This document shows positions 11,688 to 22,925 of a DNA stretch of 64,000 bases, piece after piece. The notes under the pieces were generated by a model. It searched no databases, was not told the origin of the DNA, and saw only the letters and a list, made by a program, of their open reading frames with translations. Numbering within the stretch: the first letter of the stretch is position 1; each line of letters begins with the position of its first letter. Position numbers and translations under genes: made by a program. Location of the stretch: assembly GCF_025698545.1 (NCBI RefSeq), contig NC_068575.1, positions 61,637,980 through 61,701,979 on the forward strand, written 5' to 3'. The stretch is from Gossypium raimondii (Eukaryota > Streptophyta > Magnoliopsida > Malvales > Malvaceae).

Positions 11688-13240
11688 ATGCAGGGAGGCA
11701 GAGGTGGAAGAGATCCTTTCTTCAATTTTGGTGGTGACCCCTTCGGTGGTGACCTCTTCGGTGGTGACCCCTTCGGTGGTTCTGGGGGCTTTGGAGGATT
11801 TGGTGGTCCTAGAAATTTATTCTCCAACTTCTTTGGAGGAAGGAACCCATTTGATGACCCTTTTTTCACACGCCCTTTTGGAAGCATGTTTGATTCGAGC
11901 TTCTTTGGCCCCGGTCAAAGTCCTTTTATGGATATGCATCCGACTGGGTTTATTGAGCGTCAGGCTCCAGAGCCAAAGAGACCAAGGGGTCCGATTATTG
12001 AAGAACTAAATTCTGATGATGAGAAGGAAGAAGCAGATACCGGGATGAAAGGGAATCCTAGGAAGCATGGTAGGTCTAATGCCGAACCTTATGTTGAGGT
12101 TCCAGATGATGAAGCTGGACAATCTGAGAGAAGGAACAGGCATTTGCAGTATATGAATGGTTACAATGGTTTGTATCAAAATCAGCAGCAGCAACAGCCT
12201 CAAACTAGTAGTTTTGTGTTTCAGAGCTCCACTGTCACTTATGGTGGCGCTGATGGAGCTTACCATACTTCATCAAAAACAAGGAGGACTGGAAGTGATG
12301 GAGTAAGTTCTTCTGACGCTTAAAGAATGTTCATTGATAATCCTTTTTTTATTGTCTTACATTTCTCTGTTGTGGAATAGATTACTTTTGAAGAAAACAA
12401 AGAAGCGGACACAACTACAGGCCAAGCAAGCCACCGGGTTTCTAGGGGACTTCACAACAAGGTGGCTTGCAAATCTTGTTTTTCTCAGTCAATCTAAATT
12501 CCGAGTCTTTGACATTGGATTATGACTAGTATTTTTGCTGTAGGGTCATTCAGTTATGAGAAAGCTGAACTCAGATGGTAGGGTGGATACGATGCAGACC
12601 TTACATAATTTGAATGAAGGTATGCACATGTTATATACAACAGAGTGCCATGGTGTATTTGTTGATAGAGTTAGATTACCTGGTCCAATGGCAGTTAAAG
12701 TAAATGTTTTAAATTGAACTTTCCAGATGAACTTCCTGGTTTTGAAGAATCTTGGAAAGGAAAAGCCCAAAAGCGTCTGCCTGGCTGGTCCGGGAGTTTT
12801 ATTGGCCATGATAACATAGGTAAGTTATGTCTTAGGACAATGCCTTCTTTGTTCATTCGTTTTTTTTATTCGGTTACACTACATATTAAACACTAGATTT
12901 TCAATTATTTTTTGCGTAATACCAGTTCATCTTTTCCCGGATATATTGTGGGTGTGACGATAGGAATAACACTAGGCAATGCTTTTTTTACACCTTATAA
13001 CATCAAATCATATTTGTTGCTGCAATTTTTGTCTCAGGGACTGGCAGCAGTGGACAGAACGGGCAGGCAGGTCGGGGAGGATGGGCACTTCCCTCTACTG
13101 AGTCTTCTCAACCAAAAGGGAGGATGATGGTAGATGCAAGAGACAGGTCAGTGCCTCTGCGTAGCCAACACACTAGGATGAAAGGATCAGCAGATTTTAA
13201 AGATAAGAGTTCTCACTCTCAAGGGAAACGTAGGGACTAA
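11688..13240 (+). CDS. Myeloid leukemia factor (MLF)-like protein, 6 coding exons
   Basis: A 355-residue protein. Coding exons: 11688-12302, 12381-12461, 12544-12619, 12727-12819, 13038-13240. This makes five coding exons plus a probable non-coding 5' exon ending near 11219 (CAG|GTATTC), whose intron ends at 11668. The N-terminus is Gly/Phe/Asp-rich (GGDPFGGDLFGGDPFGG), followed by NPFDDPFFTRPFGSMF and later GFIERQAPEPKRPRGPIIEEL, the typical start of the MLF1-interacting/MLF family. A Gln run (YQNQQQQQPQ) and the segment GHSVMRKLNSDGRVDTMQTL also match the family. The C-terminus has DELPGFEESWKGKAQKRLPGW and ends SHSQGKRRD. In animals MLF proteins associate with Hsp70/DnaJ partners and chromatin. 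The plant function is not established, so none is assigned. Confidence 0.85.
11730..11783 (+). repeat. 18-bp tandem repeat coding for GGDPF/LF units
   Basis: Three near-identical 18-base units based on GGTGGTGACCCCTTC sit inside the first coding exon of the MLF-like gene. They give the repeated Gly-Gly-Asp-Pro/Leu-Phe peptide. Copy number may vary between alleles without breaking the frame. Confidence 0.8.
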
Positions 13241-14430
13241 GTTGGAGTGAGTTAACACGGAGATGATCTTGTGGTGCAGAAGGCATTGCCTTTCCTCTTA
13301 TATATATACGTATGTAGTATTGTATGCTTGGCTGTTGCCATGTTTTCCTAGTTTAGAGCTTTTATGATTCATGCGTCTGTTGTGGCAGTCCTTTTACCAA
13401 GGGGGGTTGCTAATGCAGAGAGAGCTTTAGACAATTACTGCAAATACGTAGTGATTATATAATATCTACTTTCTAGTATATTAACATTGCAATCTGAAAT
13501 AATCAAATGCTTTGCTTCACTTTTTATGAGGAATTTTAATGATGTGCTAATGTTTGCACTCGAGTCTGTGTTTGATGTTTAGGCTTTGTGTTGAGTAAGC
13601 AAAGTTTGGTTCACTGAAATAGAACTGTAATTAGTAATTTAATTGTTTGATTGAATGGAATGGATTAGAATTTTAATAGTATTCTTGTGTTTGGTCGAAT
13701 GAAATAGATGTTCTAATAGCACAAGGAAAATACTGAAATCATCAGAGTATCTTTAGTGGAAATTTTTGTAAGTAGATTATTGTTATTGTTATTAAATTGT
13801 AATAGGGTTATATATAATGTTCTTAATATAATTATTATTAAAATATGAATTACTAAAATATATAATATACAATATTAGAAAAATATATATAATTTATTTT
13901 ATTATTTTTATTTGTAATACATATTTAATGTGTTAGAATATTATTTGAAATAAATAATTTAATGTTTATACGAGAGGACTATATTTAATATATCTGGAGG
14001 ATTATATTTTACATCTAAATATAATATATATATATTAGCAAAAGGTTACATGATGTCATTAGTTTATTCATAATCTATATGTTAAAATTGATAATATCAA
14101 AAGTTGCAATAATTTGTGCCATTTTATGATGTCATTATACAATTTAAATATTACATATATAAAAGTTATCAAAATATCATTAATAAAATCATGATTTTTA
14201 ATTATTCAGTTTTTGTGTAAAATAAATTAATTATAATAAGGAAAATTGTGATGTCTGAATTGGCTGACTTTTTATGGTTATAAAAAGAATGAATTCACAT
14301 TAGATATAAATTTAATAAAATAAGATAATAAAGACGAGAAATAATTTTTACACCTATATATAAGTTTCGTACAATATTGGCATTTTTCTTTTGAAGAGGG
14401 CATTCCTCTAGCCACCAAAGTAAAACATTG
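13241..14430. other. 3' region of MLF-like gene and intergenic spacer
   Basis: Contains the 3' UTR of the MLF-like gene and then AT-rich DNA between two convergent genes (MLF-like + and ARPC5 -). No gene or clear repeat seen. Confidence 0.5.
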
Positions 14431-14676
14431 AACTTTATTTTTTTTTTGAATACAACCCAGGTGGAAGGCAAACAAGGTCTTCATAGATTACAACTCCCGA
14501 AAGAGCTCTATCTCATAAGTACTTCTTTGAGCCCAAATTAAGACACAGTAACAAACTTTATTTTTTTTTTGAATACAACCCAGGTGGAAGGCAAACAAGG
14601 TCTTCATAGATTACAACTCCGAAAGAGCTCTATCTCATAAGTACTTCTTTGAGCCCAAATTAAGACACAGTAACAA
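14431..14676. repeat. 123-bp direct tandem duplication
   Basis: Two adjacent copies with a period of 123 bases (14431-14553 and 14554-14676) are nearly identical, differing by about one base and by the T-run length. Each contains a T-run of 9-10 followed by GAATACAACCCAGGTGGAAG. On the minus strand each copy ends in a poly(A) run, as in a retroposed 3' end. It lies about 340 bases beyond the ARPC5 stop, so it may fall in or near the ARPC5 3' UTR or be a SINE/LINE tail. The near-identity means the duplication is recent. Confidence 0.9.
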
Positions 14677-15017
14677 CTGTTTGACAAAAGTTCCCAATAA
14701 GCAAAGCACAGCAGCATAGAGGAGACGCTGATGTCATGGTGAAAACGATTTCAAATGCATTCAATCTGCTAATTTATATATTAAAGGGGAAAAAATGCAG
14801 TAAACAGAGAAAAACAACTGATGCACTAGTAATATGATTTTGCAATGACCCCAAACTGAAAAGCCAGATATTTGTATTATTAATTTATGACAAATTATAG
14901 CCTCTAATCATTCAGTGATGGACAAAATTTGTGGTTCACATGTATGTGGAACAATGAAGAGAAAATGCCGAACATTTCTATAATAATTATCTTTTCAAAG
15001 AGAAGGGGTGAATAGAG

Positions 15018-15992
15018 TCAAACTGTATTCACAGTGTCTGCAAGGGAACGAAGTATGCATCCGAAACCAGCTTTCTCTGTCAGCTTTTCATGGATCTTAA
15101 GGCATTGGTCACATGTTGTGCGATTTCCAGTCGACAATCCTCTATATATATACCTGAAAATATTCATAACAATCATATATAACCCACATAACATTTGTGC
15201 TTGTAATGAAAGCAGTTGTTTCCTCAAGAGCTATAACATCATCAGGCCAAATGTTCAACAATGGGAACAACTAACCTAGTAAAAGATTTTCTCACAAAGT
15301 GCAAATTCATCAGCTGCAGGAGCTTCTAGCTATTCATTGGTCACAAATAATGTAACATTCAGTGCAACAACAGTTGTGCACTAACAACTGCTAAAAGAGG
15401 AAAAGCATAAAAGTAGATTTCACGGGGATTAAGTAAATCAGATCAGATTTCATTTTGCTCAAATACTCTTAAATCTCATTTAAAAAATTTGAAAGAGACC
15501 TATTATTGAATGAGATGTACAAGTAAAATGCCAAAAAAAGAGAAAGGACTCACTTCATAAGAATATCATAGTACTGGGGATCTAAAGAACGAAGCATTCC
15601 TTCAACATCTTTTATAGCCATTAATGCTTTATGCACACCTATCCAATTTGCAGACTGCAAATGCCAATATCCAAATTAAAATATAAAAAAATGGACAAAA
15701 AAACCTTTTTCTTTTTAGGGTACCAAACCTTGCATCGTTCGTCTCGGGGAGGATAACCCTCGAGCGCAGTTTTAATCGCTTCAATGAATTTATATCTGAG
15801 ATAGAAACAAATCAATCCTACAAAATTAGGGTTTTTTTATTTTCCTTTTAAAACTTTTAAATGGGAAATTCAAATTCATATTAGAAATTTCAACTGTTTA
15901 ATTAAGCTCTCAATCTTCAAAGATTTGTTTTCTATTTTTGTTAGTATATCCTCGGCGTTATCAGATTCCACAGATTTCTTCACTTCTGCCAT
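15018..15992 (-). CDS. Actin-related protein 2/3 complex subunit 5 (ARPC5)
   Basis: A 133-residue subunit of the ARP2/3 complex, which nucleates branched actin filaments. In Arabidopsis loss of ARPC5 gives the crooked trichome phenotype. Exons on the minus strand: 15992-15895, 15795-15729, 15654-15554, 15153-15018. The joined frame gives MAEVKKSVESDNAEDI, then YKFIEAIKTALEGYPP, RDERCKSANWIGVHKAL, DVEGMLRSLDPQYYDILMKY, YRGLSTGNRTTCDQCLKIHE and a C-terminal GCILRSLADTVNTV. Length and order match the p16-Arc family along the whole protein. A spliced 5' UTR is plausible, with a donor near 16178 (CCCG|GTAAAG) and an acceptor just upstream of the ATG. Only one plausible start exists. The gene is tandem with maspardin (same strand, about 970 bp apart). 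Confidence 0.96.
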
Positions 15993-16960
15993 TATCGCTA
16001 ATTCACTCGCTCTCTCTGATCAATCACCTGCCAAACAAAAAACTTTCTCCTTTCATACAGAACTCCTTTTAGAGTTAGTGGGATGGACCTAATATATAAA
16101 CAAGCTTAGATTTCTAACCAAATAAGCAAAGAGATGAAATTGTAACAACCGAAGTGAGATTAAGGGGAATAATAACTTTACCGGGATCAACTCTGTTGAT
16201 TACTTTGGGGGTGTGGTGGCTTGAGGTATTAGTGAGGCTGAGAGTGATAAAGGACAATAATGACAGGTTAAGGTTTTTCTCTTTATTTCTCAGCTGTTTT
16301 TTGGGTATGGTGAGGAATGCTAATTAGGGAGAAACTGTAATAAGAGATGAATGACGATTCCATGGAATGAATGATTCGGTGAACCAAACAAAGGGATCAC
16401 TTATTATCACCAAATTGATCAGTAATGAAATGACTATTACAACCAACCAGACATGAGGTTATACTAGAATTTCATTTTTTTTAATTTTACATTTACAATT
16501 AACTCGCACACCCTTAACAAGAGCGAGCTTACTAGACTATGACTGCAAATAGGGTTGTTCCTATGATTCAAACAGTTGCGATATTTTTGGAGTGAACGCC
16601 CAATGCTACTTGGTCAAGAGTTAGAATTCGAGAACTTCGTACTAGGTCAACAGTTAGGATTCGAGAACTTCGTATATGTTTTGTGAATTCATGGTATCCT
16701 TAAGATTATTGCTCATAAGGGTTTTGCAAGTAATTTTGTTACTGATTCTGAAATTGCAAATACTTGAAGATCTGAACTTTGCATGCTTCTTCGGATACTG
16801 CAGCATTTACGGTGTCTGGTGAACAAGATTCGATTTGAAAATTCAATAATGAGGAACTTAAAATAACTGAATAGATACAACACTGTCAATGGAGAAACTG
16901 TTTGCAACAGAGCTTATATTTATATAAACAACGAGCAGAAACTGCTAACCAATGCTCTAT

Positions 16961-19900
16961 TTACACCAGTTGTCTCAATTTCCAAGCATTATTAGAATAA
17001 ATGTATAATGAATCCACATATAACGGCAGCAAAGAGAAAATAAAGAACTCCCATGTCGATTGGAGGAGGATTCCGGCAGCCGCACTGTGTTGATTCATTG
17101 ACATTGCAGAAGGCTTCAAAATGATTGAATCTTTCTGATCGATGTAATGAATTTCGGCATTGCTGAGGAGCTGTTCATCTAGACCATGAGATTCTGAACT
17201 TTCCGGAGCCGAAGGTGACGGCTGGCTTTCGTCAGAATTGCTTTCGGGATTTCCCCCATTATCTTTTTGTTCATCATCACGATCCTCCTTATCATTTTCT
17301 TTGCTGGGGCCTCCACCGGTGCCATCTTTTGGGATGCTCTGAACCAGCTCTGGCTGAGCTTCCAATCCAACCCGTCTCAGGTGCAGCTGCCATGATTCAC
17401 ACACCAGATGAAACGACAGTCATCTTGATATAACGATTGTACAATCAATCACATTTATGGGTCAAGCTCCGTTTTGATATATAAACTTCCTGTACCTGAA
17501 GATGTAGGTTAACTTCATCAGGGCGGGAAAGAAAGGGGAAATCGCCTCCTGTTTTGAGATAAGCTCGCCTTGCACCTGGGTACCTCTCACTCAACTGATC
17601 TTTAAGTTGTTGAGGAATTGCCGAGTAGTCGTTCGTCTTCGAGGCCATGTCAGAAACCATGTCAATTATAGAGCTACCAGCTAAAGCTTAAATTTCTCCT
17701 AGTATTGAAGGTGAAGGCAAAAACTTCCTCATATGAATTCAATCATGTAGCTAGAAAATGGTCAAAATATGTTGAAAGTCTCGGTACTCTTCGAAAATTT
17801 GGAATTTAGTTACTATATTTTTATTTCTACAAATGCAATCCATCTACTTATCAAATTTCAAAATACAAGTTCACCACTGTCAACCTTGTTAATTTTTTTG
17901 GTTAAATTCAAGTTAATTATAACATCATTTTGTAATTACATAGCTACAAAATGAGTTTTTCTTTTTAATTCAAAATGTCATACTAACAAATATAACAAAA
18001 AATTTAACAGTGTTAATAGTTGAATCTGAAAATTGAAATCTGAAAATAGAAGACAAATTCCTTGAAATAAAAGTATAGAGACTAAATTCAAAATTTCAAA
18101 AAGTACTGGGACTTATGGCATATTTTAACCCTAGAAAATTTGGCATATTAAGCTGCAAGTTAACTGAAAGATATCTAAACAATGAGATGGGATTTTTTAA
18201 AAATAAAATTATATTTACTACCATCTTTTATGTTTTTTCTTCTCAGTTTTGCAAGGAAACTTTGTTTCCCAGAAACGGCATGCATACTTGAGATACATTA
18301 GTGTGCACAGCCGATAAAAAGCAAGTTTCAGACTACTTACATCCATTATAGTAATAAATGAATCTGAAAGTAGTAGCGGTTTTACTGAAGCAGAGTCAAC
18401 TGTCAAAGTCAACCTGGATGCTAATTCATCTCTTGAGAGTGTTTCGACCTGAAATGATTTTCACATATGGCCTCATATAACGACAGCAATCTCTTTTTTA
18501 TAGCAGACAGTTTTGTGTTTAAAAGAGCAAAAGATACGAAGTGCCCCATACCGTAATGTTAATAACAAAAAACCCAATAAAGAAAAATAGTCATGTTGTT
18601 CCCTGAAACATACCTGCGAAACAACAAAGTCCACAGAATCGGCAATAAAAGGTTCATGAGGGCCATCACGGATTCCTGTTAAGACGTATCGTTTCAACAA
18701 AAAAGACGGGGTCCAACTGACACTGCATGTCGGAAATAAATATCTTAAGAACACATTCATATTGACAAGCAATATGTAAATTTAATAAAAAGACCAGACA
18801 AGGATAAAAACCAAGAAACACTAAATTAATAGAAAAATATAGGGTTAAATCACTTTTTGTGGCTTGAACTTCTTTTTTTGTACAAATTAGACCCTCCACT
18901 TGGCAGTTGTTCCCATATTAGGGCTTGAACTTTTTTTGTCAAAATTAGTCCTTGAAAATCCTAAAGCTCAGGCCCCAATGTAGGAACAATTGCCAAGTTC
19001 AAGCCCCAATGTGAGGACAATTGCCAGGTTTAGGGACTAACTAATACGAAAAAAAGTTCAAGCCCTAATATGGGAACAGTTACTTAGTTCAGACCCCAAA
19101 TGGGAACAATTGTCAAGTTCTAGGCCCAACTTAGATAAAAAAAAATTCAGGTCCTAATGTCTAAATAGTTGCTAAGTTCAAGCCCTAAATAGTGATTTAA
19201 CCCAAAAATATTTGTAAAAGCAGAATGAATATACTTTTTTCTTTCATCCAAGAAATGCAAGCACACAAGTGGTTAATTTACAGGGAATTGACTCATTGCA
19301 AGGGAATTTTGTTTGAACTCGATACCACACAAAACTGCATGCATGCATTATCGGATTTCAAATTTCCAATGAATTTCTGATGAATTTACAACGCACTTAG
19401 ACGCAAATCTTAAGCAAATGAATAGCTAATATGCGTAATCCAATAAATGAATCAATTTAGAACAGCCTAGAGTTGATAACAAGAAATGTAGAAACATACA
19501 AAGGTGCCCAAGGCATTGCTGCTGCAAAACTGCGTGTCTCCAAAAATGTATTTGATAGAATTAAGGATTTAACCCGTCTGGGACGATGTTGAGCAAAAAG
19601 TTGTGCTAGGAAGCCTCCAAGGGATGTACCATACAGATGTATCTGTCAAAGACATGCTACTCAGTCTGCTAAGCAAATGTTACAATTCAAGATAAACTAC
19701 TGCTAATTAGATTAAGAACTACACTGTAGAACTGTGCAGTCTACTTAATATTACAGTCAACTGCACGATGTTGTTTCACTTTAAGCAGGTAACCTATGCT
19801 TTATTCCAGAAAAATATAATAGAATAATAAATATAAAATATCTACTAAAAGGAAAAATAAATGCTATAATAGGGAAGGAATGAAGCGTGGGCCACAAATA

Positions 19901-21679
19901 TATTATGTTCTCACATGATGAACATCGATGGCATCCAAGAACTTTTCAAAACTTTGAATCCACTCTTGATGATTCCAAACACAGGGAATATCAACAGAAA
20001 TGACCCGGTAACCCTGAACATTTGTGAAATTAAAACGATTAGAGTTAATGAGAAGTAAACATTCTTCACAATATTATTCGGTAACCATAAAATAAGTTGA
20101 GTAAATCCATATCAGGAATATGAATAATCTTTTCACCAACCAATAAATGAAATGGGGAACTTTGAGCGTGCTAGCATTGAAAAGAAAGGGTTAAATCACT
20201 TTTTGGAGCTTGAAATTGGCAATTACTCCCACATAGGGGCCTAATCCTTTTTTTGGTCCAAATTAATCCCTGAACTTGGCAATTGTTCCCACATTGGGGC
20301 CTCAACTTTTCTTTGGTCCAAGTAAGTGCCTGATATTTCCTTGAAAACCTTTAAGTTAAAGCCCTAACGTGGGAATAGTTACCAAGTTCAGAGACTTACT
20401 TGAACAGAAAAAAAAAGTTCAAGCCCTAATCTGGGAACAATTACCAAGTTCAGGGACTAACTTATACAAAAAAAAATTCAAACCCCAATGTGGACATTGT
20501 CGCCAATTTCAGGCCCCAAATAATGGTTTAACCCAAAAGGAAATTAGGAACTCTACTCATTAATAAAATAAGATTAATAATTTGCTAGGAGCCAACTCAC
20601 TGAAAAAAATAGAACTTCAGAATATCCACTATATCAAGCAATAAGGGAACAAAAAGACATAGCCTATGAAGGTTGCCTTCCATTTATCTTATGTCAAAGT
20701 TACTTATCATAGATGGCTTACAACCTTCATGGACAAGCACATGATTTGTTTGTAGTAGACATCTGCTGTCCCTGCAGTTCCAGGAAGACATATGAGTGGA
20801 GTAACCACTTTGGGACCAAAATCATAATACCGCCACTGCTTCGTGCCGATCTGTGAGAAAAATAAGGAACTCCAAAAATGAGTCATCACAATTAATAAAA
20901 GGTAATGACAGAGAGACAAGATGAGTCTATAACTTCGAGACACATGCTAAGCAATGCCATAACCAACTAGGTATGGTAAACTATACTAGACTTGAAGTGA
21001 TAAAAAGATGATAAAATTTATCAGAAATCACAATATACCTTCATGAAAATAGTATATAATGAATAACAATTTAATTAACCGCTGATCTGACAAACCTCGA
21101 GAAATTATTTTGAAGTAAGGATTTCACAATCGTAAGCATAAGAGTTAAAAGTAATAAGGAAACCGTGGCACTGAGGAAAATCAGACAAATAACCAGCTGG
21201 TTAATAACCATTCAATCATAGGCATCCTTAGTGATAAAACAAAGTCAACTAGTAAACTCCACCAGATAAGAATTCAATAATAAGCATGAAATCTATCAAA
21301 CTGAAATCCAATTCTTTTTTTATTTTTTCAAGATGAGGAAATATCTAAGCTCATATGAATAACTAATTTACTGAAAATGGTCATTAACAGTAAGAAAAGC
21401 ACAGATTTAAGCAAATCCTATGAACACCCAGAACAACATTTTGTAATTTAGAGATCAGAATTTTAATCAAAACCCACACAATGATAGACTATAGCTAAAA
21501 CAAAAATAAACCCATTATCGCAATAAACTTTAATCATAAAACCCGTGATAAAAAAATTATAAAAGTCAACAAAAATATTTAGAGAAATAAAAAAAAAAAA
21601 AACTTACGGGGATCCTGTGAAGAGGGACTTGGGACTTGAAGTAGATGTAATCTCCGGGCGCCGAGAAGACGCTTTTCAT
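16961..21679 (-). CDS. Maspardin/SPG21-like alpha/beta hydrolase, 8 exons
   Basis: A 407-residue protein of the maspardin (ACP33/SPG21) family, an alpha/beta-hydrolase fold protein tied to endosomal trafficking in animals. Exons: 21679-21608, 20850-20725, 20013-19915, 19642-19500, 18722-18614, 18448-18341, 17636-17496, 17386-16961. The fold shows in [36 protein letters not shown] and the nucleophile elbow GTSLGG (Ser about 106), followed by LSNTF and [28 protein letters not shown] and the [20 protein letters not shown] segment are family features. The C-terminal 100 residues are acidic and low in complexity ([16 protein letters not shown]). They end in a hydrophobic stretch with [20 protein letters not shown] that could anchor the tail. 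The exon 7 acceptor (CTCGAAG|ACG) has a weak pyrimidine tract. Introns 2, 4 and 6 each carry a MITE-like element. Confidence 0.9.
17760..18130. mobile_element. MITE-like element in maspardin intron 6
   Basis: The left end GGTCAAAATATG...AATTTAGT and the right end ACTAAATTC...CATATTTTAACC are inverted repeats of about 50 bases. The inner stretch is AT-rich and has no transposase. It belongs to the same broad family as the element in HOP intron 6 (46824-47097), sharing the GGTTAAAATATG-type terminus and a GTACTC/GTACT core. Confidence 0.75.
18842..19203. mobile_element. MITE-like element, GGGTTAAATCACT ends, maspardin intron 4
   Basis: The ends are GGGTTAAATCACTTTTTG and AATAGTGATTTAACCC, inverted. 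Inside are several copies of a module of about 35-40 bases, AATGTGGGAACAATTGCCAAG-like, in both orientations. The flanks AAAAATAT (left) and AAAAATAT (right) look like an 8-9 bp target-site duplication, the size used by hAT or Mutator-type transposons. It is non-autonomous, with no ORF of note. Confidence 0.85.
20188..20534. mobile_element. Second copy of the GGGTTAAATCACT element, maspardin intron 2
   Basis: The termini GGGTTAAATCACTTTTTG and ATGGTTTAACCC and the internal GGGAACAATTACCAAGTTC modules match the element at 18842-19203. The flanks GAAAAGAAA and AAAAGGAAA are compatible with a decayed target duplication. Two independent insertions of one family within one gene are therefore likely. 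Confidence 0.85.
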
Positions 21680-22925
21680 TGCTGAAATCCACTCACTCTA
21701 CGTTCATTTCATTCCATTTGATTCTTTGGATCAATCAACTAAATCTGATCGACGATCTCTCTGTTTTTATTTTTTTATTATATTATTATATTTCTATTAG
21801 TTTCAAGTTTAATTTTGACGAGAAGACGAGAGAAATCACGTGGCTGAGCTATAACGATCAATTGACGGAAACGTTTGTCATCAACCAGTCAGCGTTATCT
21901 CTCAAGGGGTGCGCAGTATAAATTTTGGTGCACCTTGTCGGTGCATTTTAGACGTGCCGGTATCTTCCAATGACTATTTTTCGGTTTTATTAGCAAATTA
22001 GTATCTAAACTATACACCAATATCTTAATTGGTCCTTAAATTTTTTCATTTATTTCAATTTATTTAGAAAATTATATCAACCAATAAAAATATCACATAC
22101 AATATATTCTTATCGAATACAATATATTTTTATTGCATGTCGTATACTTCTTAAATAAAATGGAATAAGATTGATAGTTCAAAAATAAGTTTGGCAAAAA
22201 ACTTTAAGCACTAATTTAAGAATTGAGATATAATTTAGAGATTAAATTTATTAATAAAGCATTTCATTTTCAGTTACATTATATTTGAATAAATAATTAT
22301 AAAGGATATAAAGCAAAAGCAATGGTAAAAAAAAAGAAAAGAGACGAAATAATTAGGTAAAATGGATTTTTATTTTATTTTTATGGATCAACCATTCAGC
22401 CTTCAGTCTCTAATATGTCCCCAGTTCAGTGAAGATGCCATGGAATTATAAAAGATCATGGAAATAATTGTCACCTAATCTTTGTTATTACAAATTCATC
22501 AGTATTTGAACATTAACAACATTAACCTAAGAACATATTGACAACATATTATACTAATATTCAATTTTTAATAAAATTTCACCTGGTATATTTATTTAAA
22601 AGAATTAATTAACTAATTAACGGACTAGCAATTACACTTACCTTTCAATTTCTAAACAATATAAAAACTAAATTTCTTAAAATAAAATAATTTTTCAAAT
22701 ATGTGACGTAAGGAATAGATAATTTATTTTAAAATGTAATTTTAAAAAGATAAAAAGGTTGGAAAAAAAAACAAAACACTCTTACTCCGAAAGAGAAAAA
22801 TCCTGCAAACCTATAAACCAGTTCCTAACACTGACTATAATTTTTACTTGTTTCCTTGGAATGAACACAAAGATGAGTATTTTATATTTACAACACAAAC
22901 GAAATCAAATTACTAAGGAACTATT
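21680..22925. other. Intergenic between maspardin and Hip
   Basis: Holds the maspardin promoter and leader (about 21680-21900) and the Hip 3' UTR. About 21960-22280 contains repeat-like text (TAGTATCTAAACTATACACC and AATTGGTCCTTAAATT) typical of the local MITE families. No gene seen. Confidence 0.5.
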
